A DNA stretch of 64,000 nt. It comes from Morella rubra (Eukaryota > Streptophyta > Magnoliopsida > Fagales > Myricaceae). Under the pieces are notes generated by a model. It was not told the DNA's origin. It did not search any database and saw only the letters and a program-made list of their open reading frames with translations. The stretch lies in the NCBI GenBank assembly GCA_003952965.2, contig CM025855.1:28650824-28714823 (forward strand). The letters are read 5' to 3'. The translations under genes and the position numbers were made by a program. Below are positions 21,450 through 35,020 of the stretch, in pieces. Each line of letters opens with the position of its first letter. Position 1 is the stretch's first letter.

Positions 21450-23705
21450 TGTCAGACCCGAGCTTATAGCATAACATGCATATTGTTTATGTTATTTTGT
21501 TTGTGATTAGTAGTGCATTAGGGAGGTACTTAGTGACTAAGAGAGGTATTAGTAATTAACTAAAATTCAAAACCTTGATTAGGACATGATTTAGTGAGAT
21601 TTGGAGTTTGCATATAACTAGGTTGTTGTTAAGATGTTGAGGAGCACGTTTTGGATCAATTTAATTTTTTAAGCTAGTAGGACATTTTTGTCTCGAAAAC
21701 CGAATCACATGATTTTTATTCTTTTAATATGTTGAGAATTATCCATAGTTTTAGTTTAAATTTTAACCTTTTTATTTCGGAAGCAAGTAGGTTGTTTAGC
21801 AATCATCAGCGGATTAGTGAAGCAATTAGCAAGACTTAGCCATTAAGAAATGAGAATTTTGCTACCCTAGAGAGTGACACATGTGAGGGCTAGATAGACA
21901 ACAAATCAAAGATAGAAGCACGACGAATCAAGCTAGAAAGACGATGAAAAAGGCTATACCTAGGTTGCTCGAGGTGTCGACCACCAGTGGATCTAGGTGG
22001 CAACTCACCTAAGCTATAGTGAAAAATTCGGCCATAGGCATGCTCAGCAGCAGCTTGAGGTCGCTGGGTATCGTTGCATGGTCAATGTAGCTTTTTGAGT
22101 CACTGAACTAGCCTAGACACGTGTCGCGATGTGACGAACCAAGCTTGCCTATAAATAGGGGTCTGGCATTTAAACTTACACCAGCACCTTTGTTATTTAT
22201 GAGTTAAACTTGAGATTAGTAGTGAAGTGAAGTAGAAGGAAGAAGGAAGAAATCACTTAGAGAAGTTTAGCGAAGATCAAGCTCGATTAGAGGTAAAGTT
22301 TAGTTGGTTATCTTTGATTTCAATTCAAGATGATTTGTGTGAATCTCTTGTATTTCTTATTCTAGCATCTCTTGATGTTATTAGATTTTTTCATTCTTCA
22401 TAGTGTTCTTCGTGTTCTTGACGAAGAACAAGCTCGTCTTTCGAAAAAATATCATTTTCAAAGTTTGATTTGTTTTCAAGTTGTTTTTCAACTTTGATCC
22501 GTTTCTTTTCAAAATTTCTTCCAAAATGTTATTTTTCAAAGCTTGAACATATTTCTTTCCTTCTGATTTCAATACTTTTTATGTCAAAATTGGTATTTTC
22601 TACGTGGTGATTAAGCCGGTTTTTAACGAGAAATCAAAGTGTTGTTTTTTCCTTCACAACACTTTCCTTTGAGAAATGTTTTATAATGTCCCGATGATGG
22701 AAACGAGTTAAGGTGTTGCATATCATAAATGAGATGTATGGGCGTTGATATGAGACATGCATACTTAACTTGTACGTTGGAAAGGAATATTTTGATGTTG
22801 GTTAAGGTATTGCATATCATGAATGATATGTATGTGCGTTGACATGAGTCATGTATACAAAAACGTATACTGTGAAGACGTGACAATACTATGCACTAGA
22901 GGATGTGTTCACTTGTTGTGGCATCCTGCCTCTCCATCGTACGCGGAAAGATCCTTTGTTAGGATACTCACTCTGGAGTTTGAGCGTATTGTACTCTGGG
23001 AGTACTGCTGCAAAATACAGAGGTTACTTGTAAACCGTCACTCTGGCCAATGATTCACTTTGGGAGTGAGAGTAGTGGTGATTGAGAATTGAAAAGATCA
23101 TTTTTTTTTTAAAGAAATTGAGTCTTTTCATTTACTTTCTTCTATTTTGAGATTTTATTGATGAACGGTTTCTTCAATATCTTTTATTGTATCTGCTATT
23201 CTATTGTACTAACCGCTGGCTTTACTGAGTCATTTGGACTCACCGTTGTTTGTTAAATTCTTTTTGGTAGATGTCTGAGGTTTTATTAGGTGAATTCACC
23301 AAGGCCATTAAACATGGCTGTATTATCCTGGAGTTGACTTTTCGCATCTATGTCACTCGTGACTTAGATGTGCTGATAGAAGGATGAGGCCATAGGTGGA
23401 TTACCCCACTCTGATAACTATGTTAACATCTCCGACCTAAGTGACTCAGAAGATAAGGATTAGAGATCTTCGGTTTTATGTTTTCTTAGTTTTTCACTGT
23501 AGTTTTCTTTTTTGTAGTTTAGTATGTACATTACAAGAGTGGGTTTTCTTTTGTAATACTTCGGTATTAATTAAAGGTTCTACTTGTGTTTTGCTTAGTA
23601 TCTTGTTGCTTTGTCGATCCTCCCATAGGCCGTAACCTCAGCTTTAATAGTTGTGTCCATTACTATAAGTCAATGTTTGAGGTCTTAACAGTCCGAGCTA
23701 TTACA
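21450..23705 (+). mobile_element. Probable solo LTR of a Ty3-type element (Tekay/Del-like)
   Basis: The stretch starts TGTCAGACCCGAG, close to the TGTCACACCCC start usual for long Tekay-type LTRs, and ends CGAGCTATTACA. Flanking 5-mers are TTTTT and TATTT, a possible duplication with one mismatch. A TATA-like CTATAAATAG lies near 22149, where an LTR promoter would be. There is no internal coding region or second LTR nearby, so it reads as a solo LTR left by recombination. The imperfect flanks suggest that it is not recent. Family call is by resemblance only. Confidence 0.5.
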
Positions 23706-26287
23706 TATTTGGTCTAGATTGTATAAAAACAACTTGATCTGAACTTTGGAGGATTTGGAAGCTTGTAGACAATGGAAGAGGCTTCTAGAAGGGTTTTTAA
23801 ACTAATTGGAAGGTCTGGAGCATTCTGCAGGAAGTTCTGGCTCTCTTCTGGTGGTAGGGTTAGCTTGAGGTCAGACCGAGGTTAGCCTGGCAGTAATTTT
23901 AACCAACTCTATTTTTTAGTGTAGAAACTTCGCTCAAACCATCTCTTTAACCCTTTAGACCTTTATACCCTGCTCTAAACACTATATAAACCAATTTCTA
24001 AGCCTCAAACATTTTGATGTACCTTGAAATTGCCTTACACACTTATACCCTCTCTATAGTCCTTTGTTATTTCATTCTCTCTATATATGCCATACACCTT
24101 TTCTTTTTAGATCTAAGTTTGAGACAGTCTACTTCCCTCTGGTGGAAGATTAATGAAGTAGGAAATTGTTGAAGCAGATTCGACCATTCCTACTTGGGTT
24201 TTTGAAGATCAATCGCCAAGATTTCACAAGGTTCTTGGGAGTTCTGAAGAAGTGTTGCTGCTGGAGTTCCAAGAGTTGAAGGGGCTAATAAGTTTATTGG
24301 CATCTACTTATGAGCTGATCGGAGTTGTTAGTCATATAATTGAGTGCTGGGCACCAGCTCAAGAAGTTTCTTGAGTGGCTTTATTGAAGTTGGGAGATCT
24401 GGAAAAGTGATGAATTTGCTTAGGAACATCAATTTGTAAATTTCAAAAGTTCATAGTGGATCAAGTAGTGTGCCCTTCACACCCTGAGTGTTTTTATTTC
24501 TTGGAGGAAGACATCCTTAAGAGATTTTTCACTTCGTAACCAAAAATCATTGTGTTTATTGACTTGCTTGCTTGCTTATTTTACTTAAGTTATCTTTGTG
24601 GTTTTATTAGTATCTTTAATTATCTTGATTGATTAATTAAGTGTCTTGAACCTTAATTGAACAATCTTGATTTGAAGATTCTACTATTCTATTAAAAAAA
24701 TGTTTTATAGTCCGATTATAGTCAGTCTAGAGTCAAACGGCTGGAATCCTAGATTTGTGATTTTCATTTGATTGATATTTGATTTGGTATTTTCTATGAA
24801 AGAAAAAGCTGTTTAATTTTATAATACTATTCCCCCCCCCCCCCCCCCTCCCCGCTCTCTAGGTATAGTATTGGGTTTAACCTGTCTAACCTTGATTTTC
24901 ATATATACATATATTAATTTTGAAAAATATGTTCACAAAATTTCATTGGCTAATAGTTTCTTTTCTAGTCAAACCCTATACAGATATATTGAATATATTA
25001 TCTCACAAAGAGACTTGTGGATTCTTTATTGAGTATTTATACAAATCCATTTATCATGCACAAGTCTCAATGTTATTTGGAATATTTGAGCTAGAAATAT
25101 CATCAACAAATGACTTGGTCAAAGCACAAGTACACAACAAATAGACCTGCATAAACCTCTCAGGTCTAAGGATACAAGAAACTAATTGTGTTGAATACCT
25201 TCTCAACATCAGTGATCATTTTCAGAAAATATCCATATTTGATCTCGTTCAGTGCATGTATTCTTACAGTATATCCACTTGTTTGCATAAGGATATCACC
25301 TCAATGATGAAGTCCATCATCATATTTAATAGAGGCATAACGAGTGTAACCTATTATACATAAACATGTACCTTAATCTAGAACAAACGTCAAGTGAACA
25401 AGGAACCAAAAAATCATACTCCCCCCACCTTTGACTCATTAATCATTGGCATGACTTTTCTACAATGTCACTTAACAATATCTATGTAACATCTTATGTC
25501 ACATTATAATACCCAATAAATAAATATAAACATGTGACATCTAAATAAATAATTATTCAGATAAATGATTTTTAGGGCCTAAGTTCGTATATCTAAATTA
25601 TTTAAGCACATGGCTACAAATGGACCCATGTAATCCCTACACAACCAAGCGTCTAAGTTCATACATTTCAGGAAGTAACATAGGCTTGCATACTGAGATT
25701 GGATATATTTACCTCATGGCTCATATTTAGCCCCCAAATGATCCTAATAATAAGGCTTCATAATTATATTCTTATTGCTCGTTGAGACAGTAAAATTGCT
25801 CTTTTTACCTTTGTTGCAATGTAACCTACCTCAAGAGTCTTACAAAATAACCTCATTGGAGAAACACATTTGTTCATGTAAAAGTTAAAACATCCTAGTT
25901 TGTGCAATCATCTAGACTTGGTATTTTCTTTCATACTGGACATTGTAATTCAAAACTAGCTTTCTGACTGAGACCCACTGATTTCGCATTTAAGAAAAGT
26001 TTTCCTACTACTTCTATTTGGAGAAATGAGACCAACCAATTCAACTTTCGATGGGGAACAAAAAAATGAAGTAGCAATTCCCAAGAGATCAAAGCCATAC
26101 CATGCCAACTTGAGAAGTGCATTCTCGAGTGCGAATTCTCGACTAGTTGAAGATTTGTTTGTTGGGTTCTCTCCCTGGCATCGCAATCTATACTTTTTAG
26201 GGGAGTGATTTGGGAAGAAAATGAGACAGCGGTGGTGGGAGTTGAGGTGGGGAGTGGATGGAAATGAAGGACTAAATAGTGTCATGT

Positions 26288-26326
<39 letters not shown>

Positions 26327-26699
26327 GAGAGTGAGGGTGGTAGTTAAAAGATCAAGCTGGAAAGCAGTTACATGGTTTAGATTATGTGGACCTTTCTTAT
26401 TTGAGAAAGCAGTGAAATGGCAGATAGGAGGTTTCGCGGAAGAAGGATACGATAAGGAAACAAGCGTCATGCCTTTCTAGATAAGCTTCTGTAAATTTTA
26501 TGAATGACATGGCAAAAAGATAATGTGGCAGGCCCTTCCGTTAGGAAAACAGATGAAGCCCTGACGGAAATGGCTCTTTTGTCAACAATAAAAAATTGAA
26601 TAACCAAATTTTGAAAAAAAATAATAATAATTCTAGGGACTAAAAAATAAAAGTGGTGAAAACCCAAGGACTAAAATGTCATTTTTCCTAAATTTTATT
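23706..26699. other. Repeat-rich intergenic sequence
   Basis: 23.7-24.8 kb has the look of degraded retroelement terminal sequence but shows no clear ends. A poly-C tract of about 17 bases lies at 24832-24848. A GA microsatellite lies at 26290-26323. Sequence near 26560-26690 resembles the tip of a MITE of the GGxxxAAAATGxCATTTTTCC kind. Confidence 0.4.
26290..26323. repeat. (GA)n microsatellite
   Basis: About seventeen GA units in a row, continuing as imperfect GTGAGA. Confidence 0.95.
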
Positions 26700-27790
26700 A
26701 GTGACAAGATTGATGGTCACTAAAGCGCCCGTTAGCGATGAATACTTATCTCGCAAGAGTAAGTCAATTGCTTTAAAGTCTATTGTTGAAAATACATTTG
26801 ATTTTCCTGATGATGATGTTGCTTTATTAGTGAGAAAGTTTAGAAAAAAAATTTAGATTCAAAAAGGGCAACAAGTGGAGAAAAAAAAAATTTCTTCTTC
26901 TTAAAAGGTTGCTGGAAAACCCAGTTGGAAGTCTAAAGAAAAATGAGAGAAGGGTGATTTCAAAGACTTCAAAAGGAAAGGTTCACAAGAACCTCAATGC
27001 TGCGACTATAAAAGATATGGACTCTTCAAGGTTGATTGTCTAACATGCCTGAAATCAAAGGGTAAGACTAAGAATGCCTCCTTGTCTGATTCGAATTCAG
27101 ATTCATCTTCATCTACTGATGATGAATACAAAGGTAAGGTTACTTACATTGCTTTTACATCTACTATCAATAGCATTAAAAATCTAAGTCAAGATGATGA
27201 TGATTTATTGGATGAAGAATCTGATATTGTTGAACTTATTCAAATTGCATATACTAGTTTGTTTGAAGAAAGTCTGAAATTGAAAAAGGGAAAATCTTGC
27301 GTCTTTTAAGAAACTTCAAAACCTTGAAGTAGAAAAGGGATATTTGTTGACTAAATGTTGTGAACAAACTAATTTAATTGATGATCTGGAAAATTGTAAT
27401 TCATCTCTAAAAGTTAAGGTAAAAAGCCTAGAAATGGAACTAGAAAGTTCTCTGTCACAACTTCAAAATTTCTCTTGTGGTACAAAGAAACTTGACAAAA
27501 TGTTAAGCTTAGGAATCCCTGCTGATGATAAACGTGGATTAGGATTTAAACATCTTGATTTCAAAAGCATATGTTGCTAATAAAACTGTTTTTGTACCTA
27601 CTACTATTAAAGAGAAGGTTTCAGAGGTCAACAATCAGCCTAAGGTAAGTCTACAGTAAGTCGTTCATGGTAAGACAATTGTTCAAAGTTATTATGTATC
27701 TTCCAAATTTGTCTCTACTTGTTTCTATTGTGAAAGCAAGGTCATGTGAAAACTAAATGTTTTAAATTGAAGTCTCATGAGACTAAGTCT
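26700..27790 (+). mobile_element. Ty1/copia gag relic
   Basis: A fossil fragment of a copia-type gag region. Recognisable parts, in order, are a zinc-knuckle-like stretch near 26990-27060, an Asp/Ser-rich segment, a coiled-coil-like segment and the SLGIPADDKRGLGF signature usual near the end of copia gag-type proteins (about 27515-27550), then a second Cys-containing stretch near 27720-27770. It is broken in several places. No protease, integrase, reverse transcriptase or LTR is joined to it here, and it runs directly into a CACTA fragment. Confidence 0.65.
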
Positions 27791-27794
27791 AGAT

Positions 27795-28170
27795 CCATTT
27801 AAGTTTAAATGTTTTATAGGCTATGAAGTTATTCCAGGGTGGGGCACTAAGGGAAAGCTAGCATATCTAGAGTGCAATATAGATACAGAGTTCTTGTCGC
27901 TGAAGCATGGACAAAAAAGTACTGTTATATGGGTCACCGTCATTTCTTGCCACTTGGTCATATTTGGTGGAAGAATAAGCGTGAATTTGATGGCAACGTT
28001 GAGCATAAAATTGAGCACCCGAACCCAACTTGTCATGATATTTTGGAGCAATTAGGGAATATAAGATATGTGATTTTTGACAAATTGTCGCCTACAAGGA
28101 AAATGAAAAGTATAACTGAAGAGTTAAATTGAACTAAAAACATTATTTTCTTCAAGCTTTCAACCTCTTT
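27795..28170 (+). pseudogene. CACTA (En/Spm) TNP2 transposase fragment
   Basis: The readings GWGTKGKLAYLECN, KKYCYMGHRHFLPLGHIW, KREFDGNVE and NIIFFKLS match, in order, a short internal part of plant TNP2 transposases (Transposase_21 family), around the conserved CYMGHRRFLP block and the following SIFFELPYW-like block. It is only about 125 codons of some 700-1000. Frame changes near 27905 and 28130 break it. It may belong with the CACTA second gene found 8 kb downstream on the same strand, separated by later insertions, or be independent. Confidence 0.75.
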
Positions 28171-28347
28171 CTTTATCATTAGCAAATCTTTATTACAAGT
28201 GGAATATAATTCTCTATGACCACTTAATTATAAATGCAATATACGTTGTAGGGAGTTTTTTTCTAGATTGGGATCCAGTTTGAAGACTGAGAGTGCATCA
28301 AGGCAAGGTTGGCCTACAGCTACAATTTTTATCGCCACCAACTTCGT

Positions 28348-29570
28348 GGCTTTGTTTGGTATGGGGTCCATGATTGAGTTTCAATTTCAGTCTAAGACTC
28401 GGGCTCTTAAAACTTGCGTCTCATTTCAAACCTGATTTTCTTGGTTTCTTCGATCCTATTCACGGTTGTGACCCCACCCTCATATCCCAATGGAGCTAAC
28501 GTCAATGTCATGTACACTTTCCCATACTGCCCCTTAGCCATTTACACTTTCCCATACTACCCCTCAAAAGTTATTGTGTTATTAATTATCAACAACGCCC
28601 TGAACCAGAATAGATAAAAGAAATAACTCCCTTAGCCTAATTCCATTGCCTCACACACTGTACCCCCACTAATTGCACTCTCCTATGAAATTCCACGTCT
28701 CATTTTTTTTAATCCATGGAATTCCATTTTCTGTTTCTAGCCGTGTTTCGCATCGCACTCCGAAAGTATCTCAAAGCAGTATTCTTTTATACGCAAACTG
28801 GGTTGTTTTTCATTCTTTATCCTCCCTCTGATTTCATCAAAGGTAAGAAAGGTGCAAAATACATGCTATCCAGAAATGACACATGCTGCAGTATATTCTC
28901 TCCCATGCTCTCTCGAATTTCTCTCTATCTCTTTTTGATGTGTTATGCGTTTAAGTTCCACTTCGTGCATCCTTGCCTTTGATCTACACCCATAATTTGT
29001 TATCCTTTTTTTTTTTTGGAGGGTTTTAGTTGGTTATCATATTTTCTTTTTTTTTTGCGTTATGGTATTTGATTTTAAATCAATTATGCGTGGAAAATCT
29101 ATCTACAAAGCAGTGTATCAGTCTCGTAGAGGATGATTCGGCGAAATGAATGGTAGATTGTTTTCTATGCTTCCGACAATTGGGCGTGAAGGGGAGGAAA
29201 GGGTGTGCGAGGTAGGGGAAAGAACTGAGAAAATAAAATGGGTTAGATGAAAGCAGAGTTATCTCTGGAAAGATAGGAAATGTTGCATGTGTCTTCAAGG
29301 GTATGTCCAGTATTAAAGTGTGTTTTGGGTTAAAAAACAGACAAAGGAGTACTGGCAATTTTGTCTTGTGTGTGGCAACCTTAACTTTTCGTTGACTTGA
29401 GCATTATAACATTGGATGCAGAGCTTGCAGCTAATTGAATTAGGATGCGTGGAGGGTAGATTTGAAGTTGAAAATGGGCTTCAATTTGCCAAACGCCTTT
29501 GTGGGAATTAAGTTTCCAGACCCATTTTAAAATCGAAGACTAGATTTGAAACCCCATTCCAAACAAAGCC
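28348..29570. mobile_element. Non-autonomous TIR transposon, about 1.2 kb
   Basis: Left tip GGCTTTGTTTGGTATGGGGT is matched at the right by the complement of GGCTTTGTTTGGAATGGGGT. The flanking CGT triplets at 28345-28347 and 29571-29573 may be the target duplication. The tip resembles PIF/Harbinger or hAT tips, but the duplication fits neither family well. No transposase was found inside. Confidence 0.5.
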
Positions 29571-29573
29571 CGT

Positions 29574-32500
29574 AAGATTTACAAGAGGTTTCAAAACAAA
29601 GAAGAGGCGATGGCCAATCACCTGAGGAGCTGATCAAAGAGGTTTAGGGAAAAAGTTACAATTAATGAGCAAATAATGACTATTAGGTGAATCAATTGAT
29701 AGACAGATTTGATGTTTTCAATATAATCTTCTAGTTGTATAATTATAAATGTAAGTTTAGATGAACAACCAAGAGAGGGGTGAATTGATTTTAATAAAAA
29801 TTAAAGCTTTTTTCAAAGACAAGCCAAGATAAATATTCAAGATAAAGTAACACACCACAATCACAGAAATAAAACAAATAAAGGAGAGTAAAAGATAGAG
29901 AAATGACATCGGTATTTTTAGGTTGATTTGGCCAAGACTTGCCTACATCTACCCCCAAAGCTATTGACTTCCTTTGGCTTTCTCCACTATTCTCCAATAG
30001 CAATCACATTTTAGCTTCCTGGTATTAAATAACAGTTAAAGCATTTACAAGCTCACGCTTCAATTCTAAATCCCAACAACCCAAGGGATTTCTTCTACCC
30101 TCAACAAGTAGGACAAAGTGTCACACAACACTAAAATTTTTTGTAAAATATGGGTACAAGGATATAATTAAAGGCTCTGTAACAAAATAAACAAGTGTAA
30201 AGCACAATGATGAGCAGGAAGACAAGATTTGAGTAAGAAAGCTTTTTTCTTGGTAGGTGTAGCACTAGCTTTCTTGAGATTCTAACAGTTCTCTCTTCTT
30301 CAAAGTTCTTTCTCTCTCTGATGGAGGCTAGGTCATAAATGATGTACAAGTTCTTGTCTTTAACTTTTCATCTTGTTCTATTTATAGTCCTCTAGGCTTG
30401 AAAGGTCTTCAAGTATCTTTATTGTACTGTTGGAGGGTACCCAAGTGTTTTTTAGAACAATAAAGATTGTGTTGGCGATGTTCCAGGGAAAACTACGTAA
30501 TCACAGTATGTGTCGACACATAGTCGGCATGTGTCGACACCATAAAATTAGTTTAGATTTTTGTCTCTCGTGGTGCCGAGTGCAATGTGTTGACATCATC
30601 CTTCAATGTGTTTATCCCGTCAAACATGCAATCGGGTAATAGTGCGATGTGTCGACACTGTCACATATGCAATTAGGTGACAATGCAATGTGTCACCATC
30701 AATGCTGTAGAGATTTTTCAGCAATTTGAAAGTGTCATTTCCACTCCAATTCATCTATAAACACCTACAATGAATGTAACTATTTTTATCTTATCATTTG
30801 TGTTAATTCACATTTAGAACTTTTTATAGAGAGATAATCTCATCCTTTTGAACACCAAGTTAGAATTTGTGGATTGACGTAACGAGTTCTAAAATCCTTC
30901 AAAGCAACTATATTTTTTTGTTATCTTTAAAATCAGAAAAGGATTGTTCAAGGAACAACCTTAGGCTAACAATAAACTAATACGACAGTGATGAAATAAG
31001 ATAGTAATTGTTTCCAACAACATGAGTTAAAACCCACAAAGTATTGTCGGTACTTGTGAGCCTCAACATCCAAGTTTTATATTTATATACTAGTACAACT
31101 AATTTTTTCATTTTTAGTAGCATGAAATATATTTCCTAAATTTATTTTGGGAACTATGGTGTCATTATAATGGGTAAGTATATGCTACAATTCCTTTATA
31201 TGAGAATGTAATCTAATGTGCTCATTATTCTTTGTCTTGTCGGTTTATGCTCTTAACGAGCTATGTTGAGGTTGTGTATCAAAATTGTGGCAAATAACAT
31301 AGTGAGTTCATCTTTATTCATTCTCGATGATAAATGCATATTCTAATAATGCGGTTATGTAACTTGAGAAAAATGGTAACAAGATTCAATTTTATAAGCA
31401 ATCCCACATGAAGAGAGACTTGGTCACTTGGGTAACTCTGGCATGTGAGGAAAACTATGTAAGTTATATATAGTTCAAAAATTGCATGATTAATTGCTTT
31501 GTTGCCATTAGTTTTTTTTTTATAAAGAATCGGATGATTGCAACGTGAAATCCTAGGATTAAGACAGCCCAATAAGGGGTGAATTGGGTTTTAAAAAAAT
31601 TTTCAATTTAACCCAAACAATGCATTTGCTAAGTAACAATAATTGTAAGACAACCAATATTCAATAATTAATACAAGAGTGCTAAAAACCTCCTACGTCC
31701 ACCCCTCAAGCTTCTTCACAAGCCTTGAGGTTTCTCCACTAGTTTCCTTACACCAAGGGAATGGTTATTTACACTTGAGCTTTAAGAAGCACCTCTCCAA
31801 GCCTCAAGACTGAGTATTGTGAACACCCTTCACAAACCTCCTTCTTTTGATGAACACACCTCATCGAAAGGCCACAAGAGAATCTTTCTCTTCTAACAAT
31901 GAAGTAGAGTGATTTTACAACAACAAGACTCCCTCAATGGAGTAGATATATTACAATGAAATACTATCACTTTGATCTCACATAATAGCAAGGAAGTGAA
32001 AATGAGACAGCTTTGTGTGAATGAGATGAAGATGCTAAGATTTGAAGGTTTTGATATCACTCAAGTTTGATAAATGATCAATGGTCGTTCTAGCACTCTT
32101 TGCAAGCTGAACAATGGTCTATTTATAAGCATCAAGACAAAAATAGTCATTTCTTGCCGTTGGGGACAAGTTTGTCAAAACTTAAGCTGTACCGGTCTAT
32201 CAGTATATGTAGCGGTGGATCGCTACAGGTGTCTGTTACCCAACGATCATAAATGCAAGCGCTCTAGCATTTGGAAAACTATCCCGGTCGACCGCTATAT
32301 GAAGCGGTCAATGTTTGGTGGGCCAATATATCAACCCGTCGATCGCTAGAGCTAAAATAGCAACCTTTAAAGACTTGAAGTGTGATTTTGGCTATTTTAA
32401 GACCCTATCTCAAAACCTAACTCCCTAAGGATATAAAAGAGATTTTGGAGTTATAAAGATATTATTTGAAAATACTTTAGACATATTTTATTTACCAAAC

Positions 32501-33866
32501 TTGAGATAAAAAAAAAAAAAAAAGGCTTATGCTTAGTTTTGAAAAATATGCAGTGTGTGATTCAAATCCTTGCTACAAATGAGACCTTAGAGTTACAAAG
32601 TTTACCCTAGAGTCTTGAGTCTTCACTTCTAAGTCGCTTCATATGATATGGTCATTGATTGATTGATTTGTATTTCCGTATTTAGTTGGATCTTGAATAG
32701 CTAGTTCAATTTCTTTATTGCTATCATCAAAAAATATATTGTGACTAAAAGCTAACACAGCGTTTGTAGAGAGAAATCCCTCCATTAAATCAGTGGAGAT
32801 AGTCGAGGAGATGTTCTATAAGGTCTTGGGACGTGCTAAAGGCATGGGAAGCTTTTTCATACCTCCACCTTCGACATCAACACAATCCTCTCAGGTCGCT
32901 CATCAAAACGAGCAAATAGAAAAGTACAAAAGTGTCTTGTAGTCTTATAAGGAACAATATAAAGATGTAAGAGAAACAATGAGAGAGATAATATTGAAGC
33001 AAGCTTCTTATGATCAACAGCTTGCTTAGCTTATGAGTCAAACCTCCTTCCCTAGTGACTCTACAATGCAAGGCTTATGAAGAGCACTAATAGCAGTAAT
33101 AAGGAATGGACCTAGGAAAGAAAATCTATGATTGCCCTCGCTTGGAAAAATACTTTTGTATAGTCTAATTTTTTGAAGTTTCATCATGTGTATTGACATA
33201 TGTCCATCATTCAAAGGCCAATCAAACTAGCTTTTATTATATAATTTGGCACTTTTTGGTTGTCAAAGGGCAGCCCCTGACTAAGTTTGTTGCTACCATT
33301 CTAATTATTGTATGGATTATCTTAGTAAAATCTCATGATTTTAGTACCTTAAAAATCTCATTCCTTCTTGTCTTAATGTACAATTAATTTCTAGATTCAA
33401 TTCATTAATTTTCATATTATATTTTTAGGCAATAACATAATTATCTATAAAAAAAACACCCAAGAAAACAATAGAGGATCAACAACTCCAAATAAAAGAG
33501 GATTAGAGACCATCACAACTTGTTGCCCAAGACACAAATGCCACATCTTATTATTAGCAACCAGAATTATTAGTCAGTAATTCCCTTTTAGCGATGATAT
33601 TGCACATTTGCAATATGTATAATTGGTCAGTCATGTTGTTTTAGCGATTCAAATTAGAGGTTGTTGTTTTTTTATACCATTATTTGCGACATGTCCAATT
33701 CATCGATGGTGCGAGCAATAGCGACTATCATTATTGGTCGTTAAATGAAGCGAGCAACATTCTCTATTCGCACTATATTAGCCTAGGTGATGAAGTTATT
33801 CGTTGCTATGTGGTCATGTCTAACAACCACTACGGATGAATTGGTAGATTTTGTCACTATATATAA
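29574..33866. other. Gene-free repeat-rich stretch
   Basis: Two parts, about 29757-31020 and 31548-32710, both begin near a GGGGTGAATTG word and contain GTCGACAC or GGTCGACCGCTA words. This composition is common in copia-type LTRs, so they may be old LTR remnants, but I cannot fix ends or duplications. I see no gene. The last part (33540-33860) has GCGAC-type words like those near CACTA ends. Confidence 0.3.
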
Positions 33867-34055
33867 TGAATACCGACAAAGTATTCTTCGCTTCACTAAA
33901 AGCATTTATCGACATTTTATTTTCAACCACTAAACAACAGTCTTATTTGGTCGCTAGAGCGTTAGGGCAAACAAATTATGTCTATTTACCAACGAAATGG
34001 CAGATAGCTAAAGAGCAAATTTGTTTAATGAATTATAAGTAGTTTATTGGGGTAC
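33867..34055 (+). repeat. Dispersed repeat, left copy
   Basis: About 189 bp starting TGAATACCGACAAAGTA and ending TAGTTTATTGGGGTAC, repeated in the same direction at 37992-38182 with moderate divergence. Shared words include TCTTATTTGGTCGCTAGAGC. Family unknown. Confidence 0.85.
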
Positions 34056-34148
34056 TGCTGTAATTCATTTAATCTTCAATACGAAAAAGTGGAGGTCAAA
34101 TCTTGTCTTGTTTATTCTCTTCCATTATCAAATAGATCATTAATAGTT

Positions 34149-34655
34149 GGGGAAAATGTCATTGTTCTCCATAAGTATGCGTAAATTGCATTTACGACCC
34201 TTTAACTTTTAAAACTGCAATTTCATCCTCTAAGTATGAAACATTTGTAATGTTCGTCCACAATCAAAATTTCCTTTAAACTAGACAAAATCCGGCATTA
34301 AAATGACCGAAATGCCCTCAAAGATAATTTTTAAAAAATAAATAAATATTGGAGAAGTAGATTAAAAAAATATATAGATTACTAAAATAGAGTTTCAATA
34401 GTTTTATTTAAAATATATTACCTTTTTTAATATTTTTTTATTTTTAATGAATTTTTTAATATTTTTAGTAATTTTACCTTGGAGGGTTATTTTGGTCATT
34501 TTAATACCAAATTCTGTCAATTATAACGGAAATTTTGATTGTGGACGAACATTGCAAATGTTTCATACTTATAGGACGTAAATCGTAATTTTTAAAGTAA
34601 GGGGGCAGGAAATGCAATTGACGCAAACTTATGAGGCGAGCAATGACATTTCCCC
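34149..34655. mobile_element. MULE-type MITE, 507 bp
   Basis: Tips GGGGAAAATGTCATTG and CAATGACATTTCCCC are inverted copies. Pairing continues inward with mismatches for most of 150-200 bp per side (for example ATGAAACATTTGTAATGTTCGTCCAC against GTGGACGAACATTGCAAATG). The perfect 9-bp duplication TTAATAGTT flanks it at 34140-34148 and 34656-34664. Length of duplication and G..C tips indicate Mutator-type mobilisation. No coding capacity. Confidence 0.92.
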
Positions 34656-34773
34656 TTAATAGTTTTTTTGGTTGTAAACTTAGAGCGAATTAACATGTAG
34701 AATTTGAGCGTTCTCCGAGACTAGCAATCATTACAATCTAATGGAGACTATGCACAATAAATCTGAGAAATGC

Positions 34774-35020
34774 TATTAGAGTAATTAGAGTCCCACATTG
34801 CTTTAGCAAGGTTATTGTAATCAAAGGCTGATAAATAAGTATCTCTGTAATCTCTCATCCACACATCAGTGAGTACACCAATCTGTCCAGTTGGTCCTTC
34901 CCATAGTGGATGTAGGCCTGTAGATAAAACCACTTAATCTCGTGTCTCACTTCTCTCTCTTCTCTCTCTTTTCTCTCTCTTAGTCTAAATTATTTTTTTC
35001 TCTTTTATTTTTATTTTTAA
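34774..35020 (+). repeat. TRIM 5' LTR
   Basis: About 247 bp with a TATA-like ATAAATAA and a long CT-rich stretch, repeated at 35353-35598. Confidence 0.88.

Noticed and set aside
24832-24848. Poly-C tract of about 17 bases
   Set aside because: Simple repeat; length may be a sequencing artefact. No structure around it suggests a role.
29757-32710. Two stretches with GGGGTGAATTG starts and GTCGAC-type words as copia LTRs
   Set aside because: Composition is suggestive, but I could not find matching ends, duplications or primer sites, so I do not call them as elements.
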